Shown here: positions 46,101 to 57,231 of the stretch, piece by piece | Layout: every line of letters begins with the position of its first letter | How positions within the stretch are numbered: position 1 is the first letter of the stretch | NCBI GenBank assembly: GCA_015680685.1 | Contig: MNCI01016169.1 | Coordinates: 252,706 to 316,705 of the forward strand | Direction of reading: 5' to 3' | Length of the DNA stretch: 64,000 bases | Origin: Gnetum montanum | Lineage: Eukaryota; Streptophyta; Gnetopsida; Gnetales; Gnetaceae | Position numbers and translations under genes: made by a program | Notes under the pieces: model-generated | Told to the model about the DNA's origin: nothing | The model's input: only the letters and a program-made list of their open reading frames with translations | Databases searched by the model: none

Positions 46101-47127
46101 CTCCATCCCCCAACTGTTTCTGGTAACTCGCTGACACTAACAGCGCTATGGATTCTGTGGAAGGCTAGAAATGAATGCCTCTTTAAAGGCGCGGCCTTCC
46201 CTCCCTTGACTATGTTATCTGGTAGGTTTAGGAAATTCTGGCATGAAATTACAGCCGCGATGGACCTGCATACCTGCCTCGAACCACCCATGACAGCTAT
46301 TCAACGTCGCCTAGAGCTTTGGCGCTGGGCCTCCAGCATGAGGTGGACTCAAATTTTGCTGAGAATGGCCACTGACCCAGAGCTTGACACCCATCCCTTT
46401 TGCACAAATTGGTGCGAGGAGACTACCATGTTTAGAGGGTGGCAGATTCATATCCGGCTGCATCGGTCGCGGCCGTGATTGGGGTGCCCTTCAGCGGTGC
46501 TCACATCCCCCAGTTGGCAGGTTCGCATGCAGTCGCTCTTGATTTCTTCCAGGGCCCCATCCTGAAGACGGCCAGTGGACATATCAAGGGGATGGCCCTC
46601 TCGTCCGATTGGAAGGCGGTGGAAGAGTTGGTCAAATGCTACTTCATCCATTCCAGGTCGCACCACAAGCTGAATGGGATGCACTTTAAATTCCTTCAAT
46701 GCATGCGCGATGACACCCCCATCAACCTCCCGCTCTTTCTTTGGGAGTCTCTGCGAAGGCGCCACCCTACTAGACATCCCAGGCTGATTCACACCCTGTG
46801 GTTGGCCAGCACTCCCTCCCTGCCAGCCCAACCTTCGGATCCTCAGGAGTCGCAAAAGCGAAAACGCCGTGGGTCCGGTGAGGGTACCACGATCCAGCAC
46901 CCTGAAGTTGCCCAAGAACAAAACCTGCCAAGATAGCCCTCTGAGGAGGACCCACTAACAAAAAATGATACCGCCACCAGCAATACGAGGGGTAGCTTCC
47001 GAACCCCCCTACTCAGTTGCTAATCCAGACAATGCTTTGGATTGAGGACGTCCTCAAGGATCATATGACGGGCATCGCTAAGATGATCGAGGAAAACTGG
47101 CGCCACCTCGCGGTGGGGCTAGGATAG
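43160..47127 (+). pseudogene. LINE-A ORF2: endonuclease, reverse transcriptase, zf-RVT
   Basis: The start ATG at 43160 overlaps the ORF1 stop (ATGA). The apurinic-type endonuclease has SWNCRG, CLQETKLQQ and a GDFNQRL segment (43180-43900). RT covers about 44440-45400, with AFIKGHHLQDQ, KLDITKAYDFVSW, GLRQGNPLS and an intact YADD (45126-45137). The C-terminal zinc-binding region is at 45920-46150 (FGWLILHHALPV, CPLCNHNTETLHHF). This enzyme nicks target DNA and copies the element RNA into it. Stops at 43464 and around 44037 and several frameshifts disable it. Confidence 0.85.
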
Positions 47128-47329
47128 CCGGGGCCCAGCATGCACTTTGCCCAGGGGAATAATTCCAGACAGAATTCCCCCGAAAGGTAGTCGGTGGTGG
47201 CTAGGGGGAGGCCAGTCAGGGGGTGGGACGCCTCGATTTGTCGCCTATTTGTTTGGGGTTTCTTGCTTTTGCGTTGGGGGTGGTGGCCACCTGCCTGCCT
47301 ATGGGGATGCTTGTGGCGAGGGNCATGAA

Positions 47330-49083
47330 TAAGTCATGGGGATCCATCTATATACCATCCTACAATGAGTCATCTCAATGAAGTGGCTCAAGAAATCAAT
47401 TAGATGGAGGGAGGTGGGTCAATATTCTCAACCCAAAGAATGTAGCTACCTATGAGGTTGAATCCTAGTGCCTAAGAGGTAATGGTGTCTCTCTTGCAAT
47501 AACAACAATTCCCATAAATCGCTAGGCATGCTGCTACCTTGTCATTATGATTGGAAGAGGGTAAGGGGACAATTATATTGGTGATGTAGCATCAAGGGTA
47601 GGAGACAATAGTAGAAGTGGTTGTTGACAGAATCATTGAAGCTTTGAATGCAACTACAACACCTGTACTAGATGTTTCGGAATCAAAGATGTGTAGAAAT
47701 TTATAAAAACTATTAGCGACAGACTGAGTGCAATCCAACACGAGGAATTACTAAAAAGACTTGTGGGAATTAGGCAACCAATTTCAAATATCTTTGATTT
47801 TCATCACAACATAGTTGGAGTTACTTAAAGCAAAGGGCAAGTGCATCATTTTAGAAGGGCAACTCGAAATCGCTCATGCACAAAAACAAGACTTGGCTAC
47901 GAAGGTTGCCAAATTAAGAGCCCATCTTGCTAATCCTATGCTCCTCAACCCTACATTGACAAGAGATAAAGCTTTTCAACAACATCAAGATAGACTCAAA
48001 TAGGTTGAGGGTGAGGATGGTGATGACTATCTTTGACTAATCTGTGGCTGAGGCCAAAACATATTCAGTTTACAAGGACTTGGTCCAAATGTGCCTAAAG
48101 AATGAGATGTTGATTGTAGAAAATCATCGCCTACAGAATGTTGATGTGTAGAAACAACAAATGCAAGAATTTATTCATTAATAGCAAGAGTAGCTAGCCA
48201 AGGTGAACATTGAGCTTAGGAGATTGGCAATGAAGAATAGAAATCTCTCTATGGAGGAAGTTAGTGCCTTATGCTAAAAATTTATGATTGAGATTGCCAC
48301 CTGAAAGAATGAGGCTCTCAAATTTGAGAGAGTCAAGAACCACTACAGAGATCAAGTTAGCCTACAAAAGAAAGTTAATGAAAAACACATCTAGATAGCT
48401 AAACCCTCTAGCAACTCTTGTAAAGAAAAGAAGTGTGGCAACCTATCATTGATGGGATAAATGCCTATAAAAAAGTGGGGATCCACATGAAGGAGTTGCA
48501 GATTAAAGAGATGACTAAATATATGGAGCTTGTCAATCTCTGATATGTAAACCTGACAATGCTGATTGTCAAATGACCATGGTCAAAGTTAGAGAAGTAG
48601 GTGGCTAGCTCATACTTATTATATGAGACAAAGTTTAAGCATCACAAGAAGACCAAGCAAAAGCTTGAGACTACAAACACTGAACTTGAAGTTCTCAAGG
48701 CAAGATTCACTGATCACAAATCAACTGTTGAGAACTTGGCCAAAGGGATGAATGACTATCAAGAACTACAAAATACAATCAAGGCATTCAACATCAAATG
48801 CAAATAAATTGCTGCTTGGCTCATTAATGTTAAGGAGCTATTGCCAATAATGCCCTGTCCTTGGGATGTGCCCATTCTAGCCCACATTGGTGAAGTTGCA
48901 TGGACCATGCACAATCCCAAGAGTAAGGAGGAGAAGATGAAAACATTGTTGAATGATTTCCATCTTCCATCGGAAGTTGTAGTTGCAGCAAGACAACCAC
49001 AATAACCTCAACCATCGCATGTGCCTGCAGCAAGAGAAGGTCCTTTAGAACCTCAAGAGCCTCCATCACCTTGGACTATTTAG
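47330..49083 (+). pseudogene. Element 2 accessory gene, coiled-coil part
   Basis: After LINE-A, VVVDRIIEALNAT (47615) matches VVIDHIKESLNI of element 1. Long helices follow: 47815-48003, KEMTKYMELVNL at 48505-48541 and KAFNIKCK at 48783-48806. The end block, PCPWDVPILAHIGEVAWTM (48851) and EPPSPW, matches PCPWEVPTTSNIGASAWTT of element 1. The helical middle is Lys/Glu/Leu-rich and coiled-coil-like. Stops are frequent. Confidence 0.72.
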
Positions 49084-49229
49084 TCTTCTTCCTTATCTTC
49101 ATGTTATTAGAGGAATTGTGTTTGTCAAATTTTGTCCTGGTGTTCAATTTTATAGTCTTGAACACCAAAAAAATTTGTAATGATTGTATATTCATATGTG
49201 CTCAATGTAGCCCTTGCCACAGAAAAAAA

Positions 49230-49373
49230 AATCTTGCACAATCTTGAACCTAAACTTAGTTACATGTTTAAAACTAACCAAAATAAACCTAATAAAATAA
49301 TAATAATGATACAAAGGAGTAAATAACAATAATATATGCATATCTCCGTGTAATTCTGTCCCACGAAGGAATC
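49230..49373. other. Non-coding, end of element 2 uncertain
   Basis: Resemblance to the element 1 3' region stops at about 49225 with an A-rich stretch. No LTR follows. Nothing else was recognised. Confidence 0.4.
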
Positions 49374-49761
49374 AGATTCAGATCAACATAATCTTTCATT
49401 AGCTGCAATTCCATTATGTTGCAAGGAATCCATTCAAATATGCTGCCGCATTGGCTACCGCAGTGCAGAGATTTGTGATAGAACGGATTCAGATCTATTA
49501 TCAGTTTCAAATTTGCTACTACCTGCATACTCTGTGACTCTATCATGCAGCAACATCCACTTTAATTGGTTGCAGTTTGATCACATTGCAAGGAATAGAT
49601 TCAGATTTATTTTACCATTGGCTTAATTTTTATTGCGATGTATAGAACAGATTCAGATCGCCTACTGCATTCAAATCTCCTGCCACCCATATATTTTGCA
49701 GCTCTGACACAAATCAGTATCTTGTTCAATTTGCTGTGATTTCGATGTACTGTAAATAACA
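49374..49761 (+). repeat. 112-bp tandem repeat, about 3.5 copies
   Basis: GATTCAGAT(C/T) opens units at 49374, 49486, 49598 and 49650. The first two steps are exactly 112 bp; the third unit is shortened to 52 bp. Units share TTGCAAGGAAT and GTGATAGAAC-type sequence before the next start and are strongly diverged elsewhere. Confidence 0.55.
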
Positions 49762-50312
49762 CATTGACGTATGCTCCCACCTACAAATTTTGAAACAAAT
49801 AAAGATTTAATTCAAGTTATTAAACTTTTTTTCAATTGACCTACTGATTTCTATCTACAAATTTTTATGATTGATTCATTCTGTTCTCATATTTTTAAAA
49901 TTTTTACAATTTTAATTTTCACATGACAATTTAGAAATTCTCTTATGATATATTTTGTAAATTTATTTTTTTAAAATCAAAAATAAAATTTTTCATACAA
50001 TTTCACTTTTGATATCAGAATTTACAAAATCGGAATTTTTATGTAACAATATTTCCATGTGACAATATCAGTTTTGATACACAAGAAAATTGGGATTCTC
50101 CGTTGAATGATTTTTAAATTAAACAAATTTTATAGATATTTTTATATTTTTTTCAAAAACTATTTTCAAAATTTCAAGAGTTTTTGATTTTATGATATCT
50201 TGGGATTTTTCATTTGATAATATACAAGAAAATTGGGGTTTCCCATTAATTTGTAATTAATTAATTTTTCTTCTTAAAAATTAGGATCTTTGATTTAACT
50301 ATCTACCATTGC
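49762..50312. other. AT-rich stretch without a gene
   Basis: Repeated short pieces such as GATATCAGAATT and ACAAGAAAATTGGG(A/G)TT occur (50083 and 50222), suggesting local duplication. No coding or element structure was identified. Confidence 0.45.
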
Positions 50313-51124
50313 TAATGAGCGGTGAGGTTCCCCTACACTTAACCATATGAATTCAAGCATATACACATGATCCGATTGAACTCTATGAACGGACTAGTTG
50401 TGGCACCTAGATAGTTATACGTTGATCGTAGTTCTTTGTCTTCCCACCTGGACTAGTATTTTCTTTGTCACGTATGGTTTAGTACAAAGTGAGGTGTATG
50501 ATGTGATTTCTAACACTATGCTACTCCTAAGGACAATGAGAAATCTTGATTAAGCTAATGAGCAATATAAAATAAAATCTAAGCTAGCCTAAGTGCGATG
50601 AGCATCCGTCCTTAATCATCTGTATGCATCTTGGACTTTGTGTACTACTTCTAGGATTACCAAGCACATGTTACTTGAGCACTACTAGATACACTATTAG
50701 GTTACCAAGTAGTTATACTTAAATGTTCATGATTAAGAAGTACTCATTCCGCATTAACAACAGGAATAGTAAATGATGATAAAATAAATATTAACTAAGA
50801 AAATAATAAATCATAATTAACAATTAAACAATTAGAAACTAAGTGAATGCTGCAATGATGGAGTAATCTTGATCTTTATTGTTGATTGTGTGCTTGTCCA
50901 AGTACAACACACTTAAACAAAGATGCCATATAATTATAAGTATCACATTGTTGGCATGCACTTGAAAAAGAACTAAAAGCTAACTAAAAACTAACAAAAA
51001 GACTCAACCCAAAGACTTACCAGAAAGAGACCTCCTCCCCATGCACCTGAGTGCTATATTTATAGGCCAACATAGGAATCACAGTATCGTATCTAGGTTG
51101 AGATATCGTGATCGCAACTCATCA
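50313..51124 (-). repeat. Solo LTR of the element 1 family
   Basis: Its reverse complement is collinear with the 849-bp LTR of element 1 from TGATGAGTTGCG to GAGGGGAACCTCACCGCTCATTA-like ends. It includes the TATA box (CCTATAAATATAGC, near 51055), the GATATC-type motif (51100) and GGTGGGAAGACAAAG. Flanks ATTGC (50308-50312) and ATTAC (51125-51129) differ by one base and could be the old target duplication. No element body adjoins it, so it is probably a product of LTR-LTR recombination. Confidence 0.75.
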
Positions 51125-51664
51125 ATTACCTATAGACTTGTACATATACCTACAAACTCTACAATTCTCTTGTGCATGGGTTTTTCATTTAATGATAAAT
51201 TGGGATTTTAGGGATGTGAACGAGAATAAGTTTTGATAATAACCTTAAACTCAAATTTTCAGCCAAGATCCTAAGTTCGAAATGGACTATGGAAAAGAAG
51301 AAATCTTTTCTTTTCTTTTCTTTTTTTATCTCTGCATTGCACTTACTATGTTCCTATCAATTGACCTTAAGACGACATCTACTTCAATTGTAATATTAAG
51401 TTGGGATCTTTATTTGAGGCCATAACCTCTTGGCCACCTTAGATATAAATTATATCTATCTAGTTTATGTCAACTATAAATTCCTAAATTTTGTACTTTT
51501 CTTCCACTTTAGGACTAGTAACTCAAATAATCTAAAATTGATTAGCATGTGATTATAATTAAATTAATAATACATAATCAAGATGAAATTTAGAGTTTCT
51601 TTGCAAATTTAGTTTATTTGTTTTAAATGTTACGAAGAAAACTTGGTAATTTTTGTTAAAGATG
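51125..51664. other. AT-rich stretch without a gene
   Basis: No open frame with motifs, repeat array or LTR features was seen between the solo LTR and the poly-T start of LINE-B. Confidence 0.5.
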
Positions 51665-51712
51665 TTTTTTTTTTTTTGAAAAAGGTCGAGATGATTAATT
51701 TCAAAAAGGATG

Positions 51713-51750
51713 CTATACATATGTATAGTGCGGGCCAGGGCTGCTGGCCC
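51713..51750 (-). other. Two 3'-terminal stem-loops of LINE-B
   Basis: CTATACATATGTATAG (51713-51728) is a perfect palindrome. GGGCCAG-GGCTG-CTGGCCC (51732-51750) forms a 7-bp stem with a 5-base loop. Both occur at the same place in LINE-C with compensated or loop-only changes, about 35 bp from the tail, which suggests a recognition structure for the reverse transcriptase. Confidence 0.7.
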
Positions 51751-51868
51751 CACGCCAGCAAGGAAAACCACCGGAAACACTCCTAGGGCCACCCCGCCGC
51801 AGGTCTGCCAGCCGGCTGAAGGCTAACCAAACCATAACAAAAAAACAAACAATTCCTCAATCAAACGT

Positions 51869-51898
51869 CCCCCCCCCCCCCCCCCCCCCCCNNNNNNN
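51869..51898. other. Poly-C tract with 7-base N gap
   Basis: Twenty-three C (51869-51891) are followed by N at 51892-51898. On the LINE-B sense strand this is a G tract just after the ORF2 stop. LINE-C has about nine at the same site (57172-57180), so the tract is expandable and its length here is not reliable. Confidence 0.9.
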
Positions 51899-51916
51899 GC
51901 TGCCACCGACCTGGAG

Positions 51917-54900
51917 TTAGTTACAGCTACTAGTACTGGCCTGGTCGGGTCCGACGGCGCGGCAACGCTGGTTTTCTTCGATAATCTGGGCGATGCTAGT
52001 CTTTCGCTTGTTGGGGATGCTCTCCATCCAATCCTGCGCAGGGAAGTTTGGGCTTTGCCCCCCGGGAATGTCAGTGGCCCCCCCTTTTTTCTCGTGCCTC
52101 TCCTCCTCCAGGTTCTGCCCTTGGGGCACCAGGCTCTGGTTCACGACGTGGGGGGTGGTCCTATAACGCAATCTCTCAAAAACCCGCTGTGTTTGCGTTT
52201 GTCGCAGCGCCATAGCAGAGGTGATTTCCTGCCAAAACTTGCCAATCCTATTAGAGAGGATGATCACGGAAGGCAGAGCTGCTCCCTTGAAAATGCAATC
52301 ATTCCTGGCCCGCCATAGGATCCAAAGGGCCGCCAACGTAGCCGAATTCCCAGAGAATTTAGGGGTGTGGAGTTCGGCCGTTCGCCACAACTGCGTGGTC
52401 ACCTGGCAATCATGCACAAACTGCTTCAAGGTTTCTGCATGCTGGTTACACAGAGGGCACTGGGTATTGATATCCAGTCCCTGAGACTGCAAATCGACGC
52501 AAACAGGGAGGGCCTGATGAAGGGTTAGCCACCCGAAGGCTTTTATTTTCTCCGGGAGGATACCCCTCCACAGTTTCATCCAGCGCGGTTCGGCTGGAAA
52601 CCACTTCTGCAGGAGCTGCCGTGGGTGGAGAGAGAACACATCAGCACTGCCCAACGATCAGGCGTGCCCGCAGAACTATTGCCAAACGTGAGAATCGGAA
52701 TTTACCGACGTCCAGGGCCTGTATTTTTTCCTCATAATTTGCACCCAAAGGGAGGGGTCCTCGTTATCAGTATGCAGGCGCTGGAGGAGTCTATGACGCC
52801 CGAGGGACACCTCAAGTGTGAAGGGAAGGAGGCTGGTCCCCCCTGCGGAACGGGGCTGAGCGATTTTCGTCCAAGCAACCAGGTGCATCCACTTTCCCCC
52901 CTTGCCACCAGACCAAACAAAATCGCGGATTATCTGGCCAATCTTTGTGGCGACACCCAAGGGCGGGGAGGCCACGGAGGCAGCAAACCTGACCATGGCC
53001 CCTAAGACCGCAGACGCCAGCACCATCTTACCCTTGCGGGACAGGAAATTGTTCATCCAGCGAGCCGCGCGTTTATGGACTCTCTCAATAAGCGGTTGCC
53101 AGGTTTGCTGTTTGTGCCAGTTGTGCAGGGAATGCCCAGATATTTGTCAGCTGCCCCCCCTGGGAGAATTCCAAGGATTTGGATGACCTTGCTGCGGACT
53201 GAAGGATGCGTGTGGGTAAAGTAAAGGGCCGATTTCCCGGGGTTGGGTGCCAGGCCCACCTCCCGGCGCATCCGATCCAGCGCCTTCAGGATCGCCTTGG
53301 CCTGCGGAACCGCTGCCCTGGTGTAGATCATAGTGTCATTGGCGAAATGGGCGGTGAGGCATGGGATGCCGTGCATGTTTAACCCCTGGACCCCTTCCTC
53401 CGTACAGTACCTTTCCAGGAGGTCCATTAGCATCAGGAAGAGTAGAGGTGAGACAGGGTCTCCCTAACGAAGCCCGCGCCCGGTCCGATGGAAGCCCCAT
53501 AACTGCCCATCAATGTCCAAAGAGTACCACCCTCCTTGCTGGATTTATAGGCAGAGGTCAACAAAGGCTTTGTCAAAGCCTTTGGCGTGCAGCACAGATC
53601 GCAAGGTAGCCCAACTGACGGAATCGTAAGCCTTTGCGATGTCCAACTTGATGTAGAGGCCCGGTAATCTGGCCACTCGCAGGGAGTGCTGAATTTCTTA
53701 GAGCAGTAAAATCTGGTCTTGAAGATGATGCCCTTTCATAAAGGCTGCCTGGTGTTTACCCACGAGGCGTGTCATGAGCGGACGCAGCCTGGCCACGAGC
53801 AAGTGAGAAAATAGCCGCAGCAGGCAATTACAGACACCGATGGGGCAGAAATGGCCAGGGGAGGTGGGATTTTCCGTCTTTGGCAGCAAAATCACACGAG
53901 AGCAGTTAATCTCTTTGCGGATTTGACGCCACGCCAGCATGTGGTTAAAAGTGTCAAGTAGGTTAGTCCCGAGGATGTCCTCGAAATCTCGGAACAGTTC
54001 AATGGGCTAGCCATCTGGACCCGACGCCTTGTCTACCGGCATGTTCTGGAGCACATCGTGGAGTTCTTGGCGCGAAAAAGGTTGCAGGAGCCTGAAATTC
54101 TCCGCCAGTCCCAGGATTTTTTCCACCGGCACTGAAATTGGTTCCGTTGGCTACCACGCCCAGACCTGCTGCCAGTAATTCAGGATGCTGTCGGTGCCTG
54201 AGTGCAGATCGCCCTGCATGAGGCTTTGCTGCGGACCATGGTAAATGCTGCGGTGCTCCTTCGCCGCAGAAAAGAAGAATTTTGTATGTCGATCCCCCGC
54301 CTTGAGCCACTACACATGGCCCCGTTGGCGCCAATACTCCTCTTCCTCATGGTGCAAAAGCTGCAGCTCGGCCTGCAAGGCGAGTTCCTCCCCAGCGTGG
54401 TCTGCCCCGTGCTCCTAGTGCTCCTGCAGTGCCTGAATATCCTGTAGTTTATCCTGGAGCTAGCTACGATAGGTTCTGAAACTGTATTTCTGTGCAGGGC
54501 CGATATTTTTAATTTTGCATTTCAGGGTCTTCAACTCATCCTTCAGAAATTCGTGTGGGTCCACCGAGGCATTGTAGTTTCGCCAAATGTCTAGCACCAA
54601 TTTTCCAAGCCACGGCTTTTGGATCCAAGTGCGTTCAAAACGGAAGGGACGGGGTTGCTGGAAATCGCCCCTCTCCAGCTGGCAGAAGATGGGCTAGTGG
54701 TCAGAGGCCATGCAGGCACGCCCATAGACGTGGATGCCCCAATCATTTAGAAGCTTTCGGTTGGCCCACACCTGGTCAATACGGGACTGGACCCGTGCGG
54801 TGCCCTGCCTGCGGTTGCTCCAGGTGTACTTGCAGCCCACGATTTCCATGTCCGTCAAGCAATACTGTTGCAGCAGCGCGAGCATTTCGGTTGCCCCAGG

Positions 54901-55341
54901 AGGGTCCACCAGATTATCATCGGTCTTTTCCCAGCAGAAGAGCCGCTGGTTAAAATCGCCGATCAGCAGCCAGCTGGCCTTTTTGGGAACCAGCCCCGCA
55001 ACCCGCGAGAGCTCTTGGAGGCGTGCCTGCCACTCCTACGCTCCGTACACATTGGTCACCCACACGTCTGGATCGGACAGGTGCATCGTAATGCACCAAT
55101 CAGACGAATCGAGCACGTACGAGTCCATCTGGGTGAGGACCGCGAGGCCGCCCGCACGTCCCCTGCTGGGCGCTAGGTGGCTATGCCATCCAGGCTAGAG
55201 GAGCGCCTGAGCCTCCTTCTGCTGGAGTTTTGTTTCTTGCAAGCAAATAATGTCACACTTCTCATCCTGCACTAAACAACGCAGGGTATGTCTTTTGTAC
55301 AGGGTACCCTGGCCCCTGCAGTTCCAGGAGAGGACTTTCAT
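51917..55341 (-). pseudogene. LINE-B ORF2: endonuclease, reverse transcriptase, zf-RVT
   Basis: ATG at 55341-55339 overlaps the ORF1 stop. Endonuclease motifs (QETKLQQ; SNRRQGTARVQSRIDQVW at 54830-54770; MASDH at 54700) lie at 55341-54600. RT (about 54050-53000) keeps AFMKGHHLQDQ but has FAND in place of FADD (Asn codon at 53338-53340), losing a catalytic Asp. The zinc-binding end is intact in style (CPLCNQHAETLKQF, 52470-52430), and the C-terminus is ASTSSCN. Several stops and shifts are present. Confidence 0.85.
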
Positions 55342-56753
55342 GGAGAAATGAAGCGCTGGTATACCTCCTGGAGCATGGACTGGATGCCCAGATCAACGAA
55401 GAGCTATGTGGCCTTATGTCGACGGGTGTGGGAGTCGGGACGTCCAACCTTTGCTGAGAGAGGGGCCACCATCATTCCTTGTTTGTGCAGGCTCCCCTTC
55501 GCAGCGGGAGGGGAGCTGGGCCATGCCGAACCCCGACTGGTATTTATCCAGTCCGTGAGCGGTGGAGGAGACAGTCCACCTTGGGAAGGGCCTGCCCCCT
55601 TCGACCTGGGAGTGCTAGGCGTTCCGTGGGGTCCTTTCCGTAGTTCTGTCTCTATCTGCGTGTGCGTTGGTTGGCCATCCGCGGATTTCAAAGCCTCCCC
55701 TACCAGAGCATGCATATAGGACTTTCCTGTCTCGGCGGCCGCGGTCCACCTTGCCGTCTCCGATAGCCCCACATGGGGGGCATCCTTCAACATTTGCTTC
55801 AGTCCCCCAGGCCCAGGAAGTGGCCCCCCGCTGGGCACAGCCTTTGAGACCTCTCCCTGCACAGAGGGTCCCTTCCTCGGGCGTTGAGCCCCCTTTCTGG
55901 GGGCCAACGGTTTCCTGTTGACAGCACGTCCCTTCTTGCCAACCAACCTCCACCCATCATCTGGAGTGACCGTGTGGCCGTCTGGATGGCCCAGGTCGCT
56001 CCCCGCCCGCGCATCCCTCTACAGGCCCTGGGACAACAGCTGGTTTTCAGCCAGAACACGGATCCGTTCTTCGGTGTGATCCGTGACAAGAACCAACTCC
56101 TCAACAGGCTCCTTCGTTAGGAGAGGTCGCTAGACGCAGAACCGTGCAAACCCCAGATGATCCATAGCTGCTGTGGAGTGATCAAACTTGATGAACTCTC
56201 CAAACAGATCAGCCAGCGACCGTAGGAACACCGGCGACCAGTATTTGAGGGGAAGGCCATACAGTCGAAACCAAACTGGTGCGCGCTCAAAAAGGCCCGG
56301 GTCCCAGTGAGCTCCCGGGCGCCAGGCCGCCAGCGCCAATCCATGTGCCCCATAGAACCAAGGGTCCCCCACCAGGATTTGTTCACGCTCCTCCATAGAT
56401 GCTAAATAGAAAAGGAGGCAGTCGTCTGCCAGGCAGGTAACCGTCACCGAGTCTGACCCCCAAGCATTCCGGGCCCAGCAGCGGATCAGATCGATGCGAG
56501 GTTGTGCCCCTTCTGACACGAATTTGCCGATCAGGCTGCGTTCCAATCGTGCGAGTGTGTCAGCGTCTGGGCTACAGACTTTAATCCTCAATGTTGCTCC
56601 GTCTCTGCAGCATTCTCCTAAGTCTCCCTCCGTCTGCCTCGCCCCCCCGGCGTCTGCTGTTTCCAGTCCGGCCTTCACCCCTGCCTCCGTTCCTGCCTCC
56701 TCTCCTGCCGTCGCTGCCTTCGCCCCTGTCGCCGCTCCTGTTTCTGCGCTCAT
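55338..56753 (-). pseudogene. LINE-B ORF1: DUF4283-type RNA-binding protein
   Basis: ATG at 56753 opens an Ala/Gly/Glu-rich leader. The DUF4283 domain follows (about 56580-56130) with LERSLIGKFVSEG, LLFYLASMEEREQIL, GDPWFYGAHGLALAAW, PVWFRLYGLPLKYW and LGFARFCV. DUF4283 is the usual nucleic-acid-binding part of plant L1 ORF1 proteins, which coat the element RNA. A frameshift near 56120-55950 moves to another frame; the tail has PLTDWINTSRG and ends just before the ORF2 ATG. The zinc knuckle common after DUF4283 was not seen. Confidence 0.8.
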
Positions 56754-56820
56754 CGCCGCTCCTGTTTTTAAAACTCATAGCCTGTATATTTCTATCCTCA
56801 CATAAATCTAGAGACAAAAT

Positions 56821-56952
56821 AAAATTTCAATTTCAATTTTTTAACAAAGGTATTAATTGCCATAAGGTAAGCAATGGCAAATGCTTGCCTTTTTGTTTCT
56901 GTAGCATGGATACATGCCAGGCAATAGCATAATGGCTTAAAGTTTCAAAAAT
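56821..56952. other. Short spacer between LINE-B and LINE-C
   Basis: About 130 bp of AT-rich, apparently unrelated sequence separate the 5' end of LINE-B from the T-rich 3' end of LINE-C. No feature was seen. Confidence 0.5.
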
Positions 56953-57011
56953 ATTTTTTCTTTTTCTTTTTTGTTTTGAAAAAGGTCGAGTTATGTATAT
57001 TCAAAAAAAAA

Positions 57012-57050
57012 GCTATACAGTAGTATAGCACGGGCCAGGGTCGCTGGCCC
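57012..57050 (-). other. Two 3'-terminal stem-loops of LINE-C
   Basis: GCTATAC-AGTA-GTATAGC (57012-57029) and GGGCCAG-GGTCG-CTGGCCC (57032-57050) keep the stems of LINE-B, while loop bases differ. Confidence 0.7.
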
Positions 57051-57231
57051 CACTCCGGCCAAGGAAATCACCGGGAGCTCCCAGAGTACCACCCCGCCGT
57101 AGGCCTTCCAGCTGGCGGAATGCCAACCAAACCTCCAATGTTAACCAATCAAACCATCATAGAGGACATCCCCCCCCCGAGGGTGCCATGTCCACCCAAG
57201 TCGGCAATCAACCGGGAGACATGAGCAGGAA

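Larger units (their letters stand above)
42878..47323 (+). mobile_element. LINE-A: L1-type non-LTR retrotransposon, 5' truncated
   Basis: A GC-rich block in AT-rich surroundings holds the tail of ORF1 (to 43163), ORF2 (43160-47127) with endonuclease, RT and C-terminal zinc-binding region, and a 3' UTR. It interrupts the accessory gene of element 2, which resumes after it. The 3' end has no visible poly-A; an N at 47323 marks an assembly uncertainty there. Its 3' UTR differs from those of LINE-B and LINE-C. Confidence 0.85.
32869..49225 (+). mobile_element. Element 2: Athila-like gypsy element with pol and accessory gene
   Basis: The order is 5' LTR, primer site, gag, protease, RT, RNase H, integrase, spacer, internal promoter block and the accessory gene, which is split by LINE-A. 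Gag start, spacer patches and accessory protein match element 1. The left flank ATAAT (32864-32868) is a candidate target duplication, but no 3' LTR is found after the accessory gene; sequence of this element fades at about 49225. The copy therefore lost its right end or recombined. It inserted just after the copia element. Confidence 0.8.
51665..56820 (-). mobile_element. LINE-B: near full-length L1-type retrotransposon
   Basis: Read on the minus strand: a short 5' UTR, ORF1 (56753 to 55338), ORF2 (55341 to 51917), and a 3' UTR with a long G tract and two hairpins, ending in an A tail (T run 51665-51677). GC-rich coding DNA stands out from its surroundings. A target duplication could not be fixed. 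It is the most complete of the three LINEs here. Confidence 0.85.

Noticed and set aside
49289-49546. Minus-strand 85-codon open frame
   Set aside because: It falls inside the 112-bp tandem repeat and shows no motif.
52055-53186. Plus-strand open frames across LINE-B
   Set aside because: They are opposite-strand shadows of GC-rich LINE ORF2; the motifs are all on the minus strand.
56494-56932. Pro- and Leu-rich plus-strand open frames
   Set aside because: They are the complement of the Ala/Gly/Glu-rich start of ORF1 in LINE-B.
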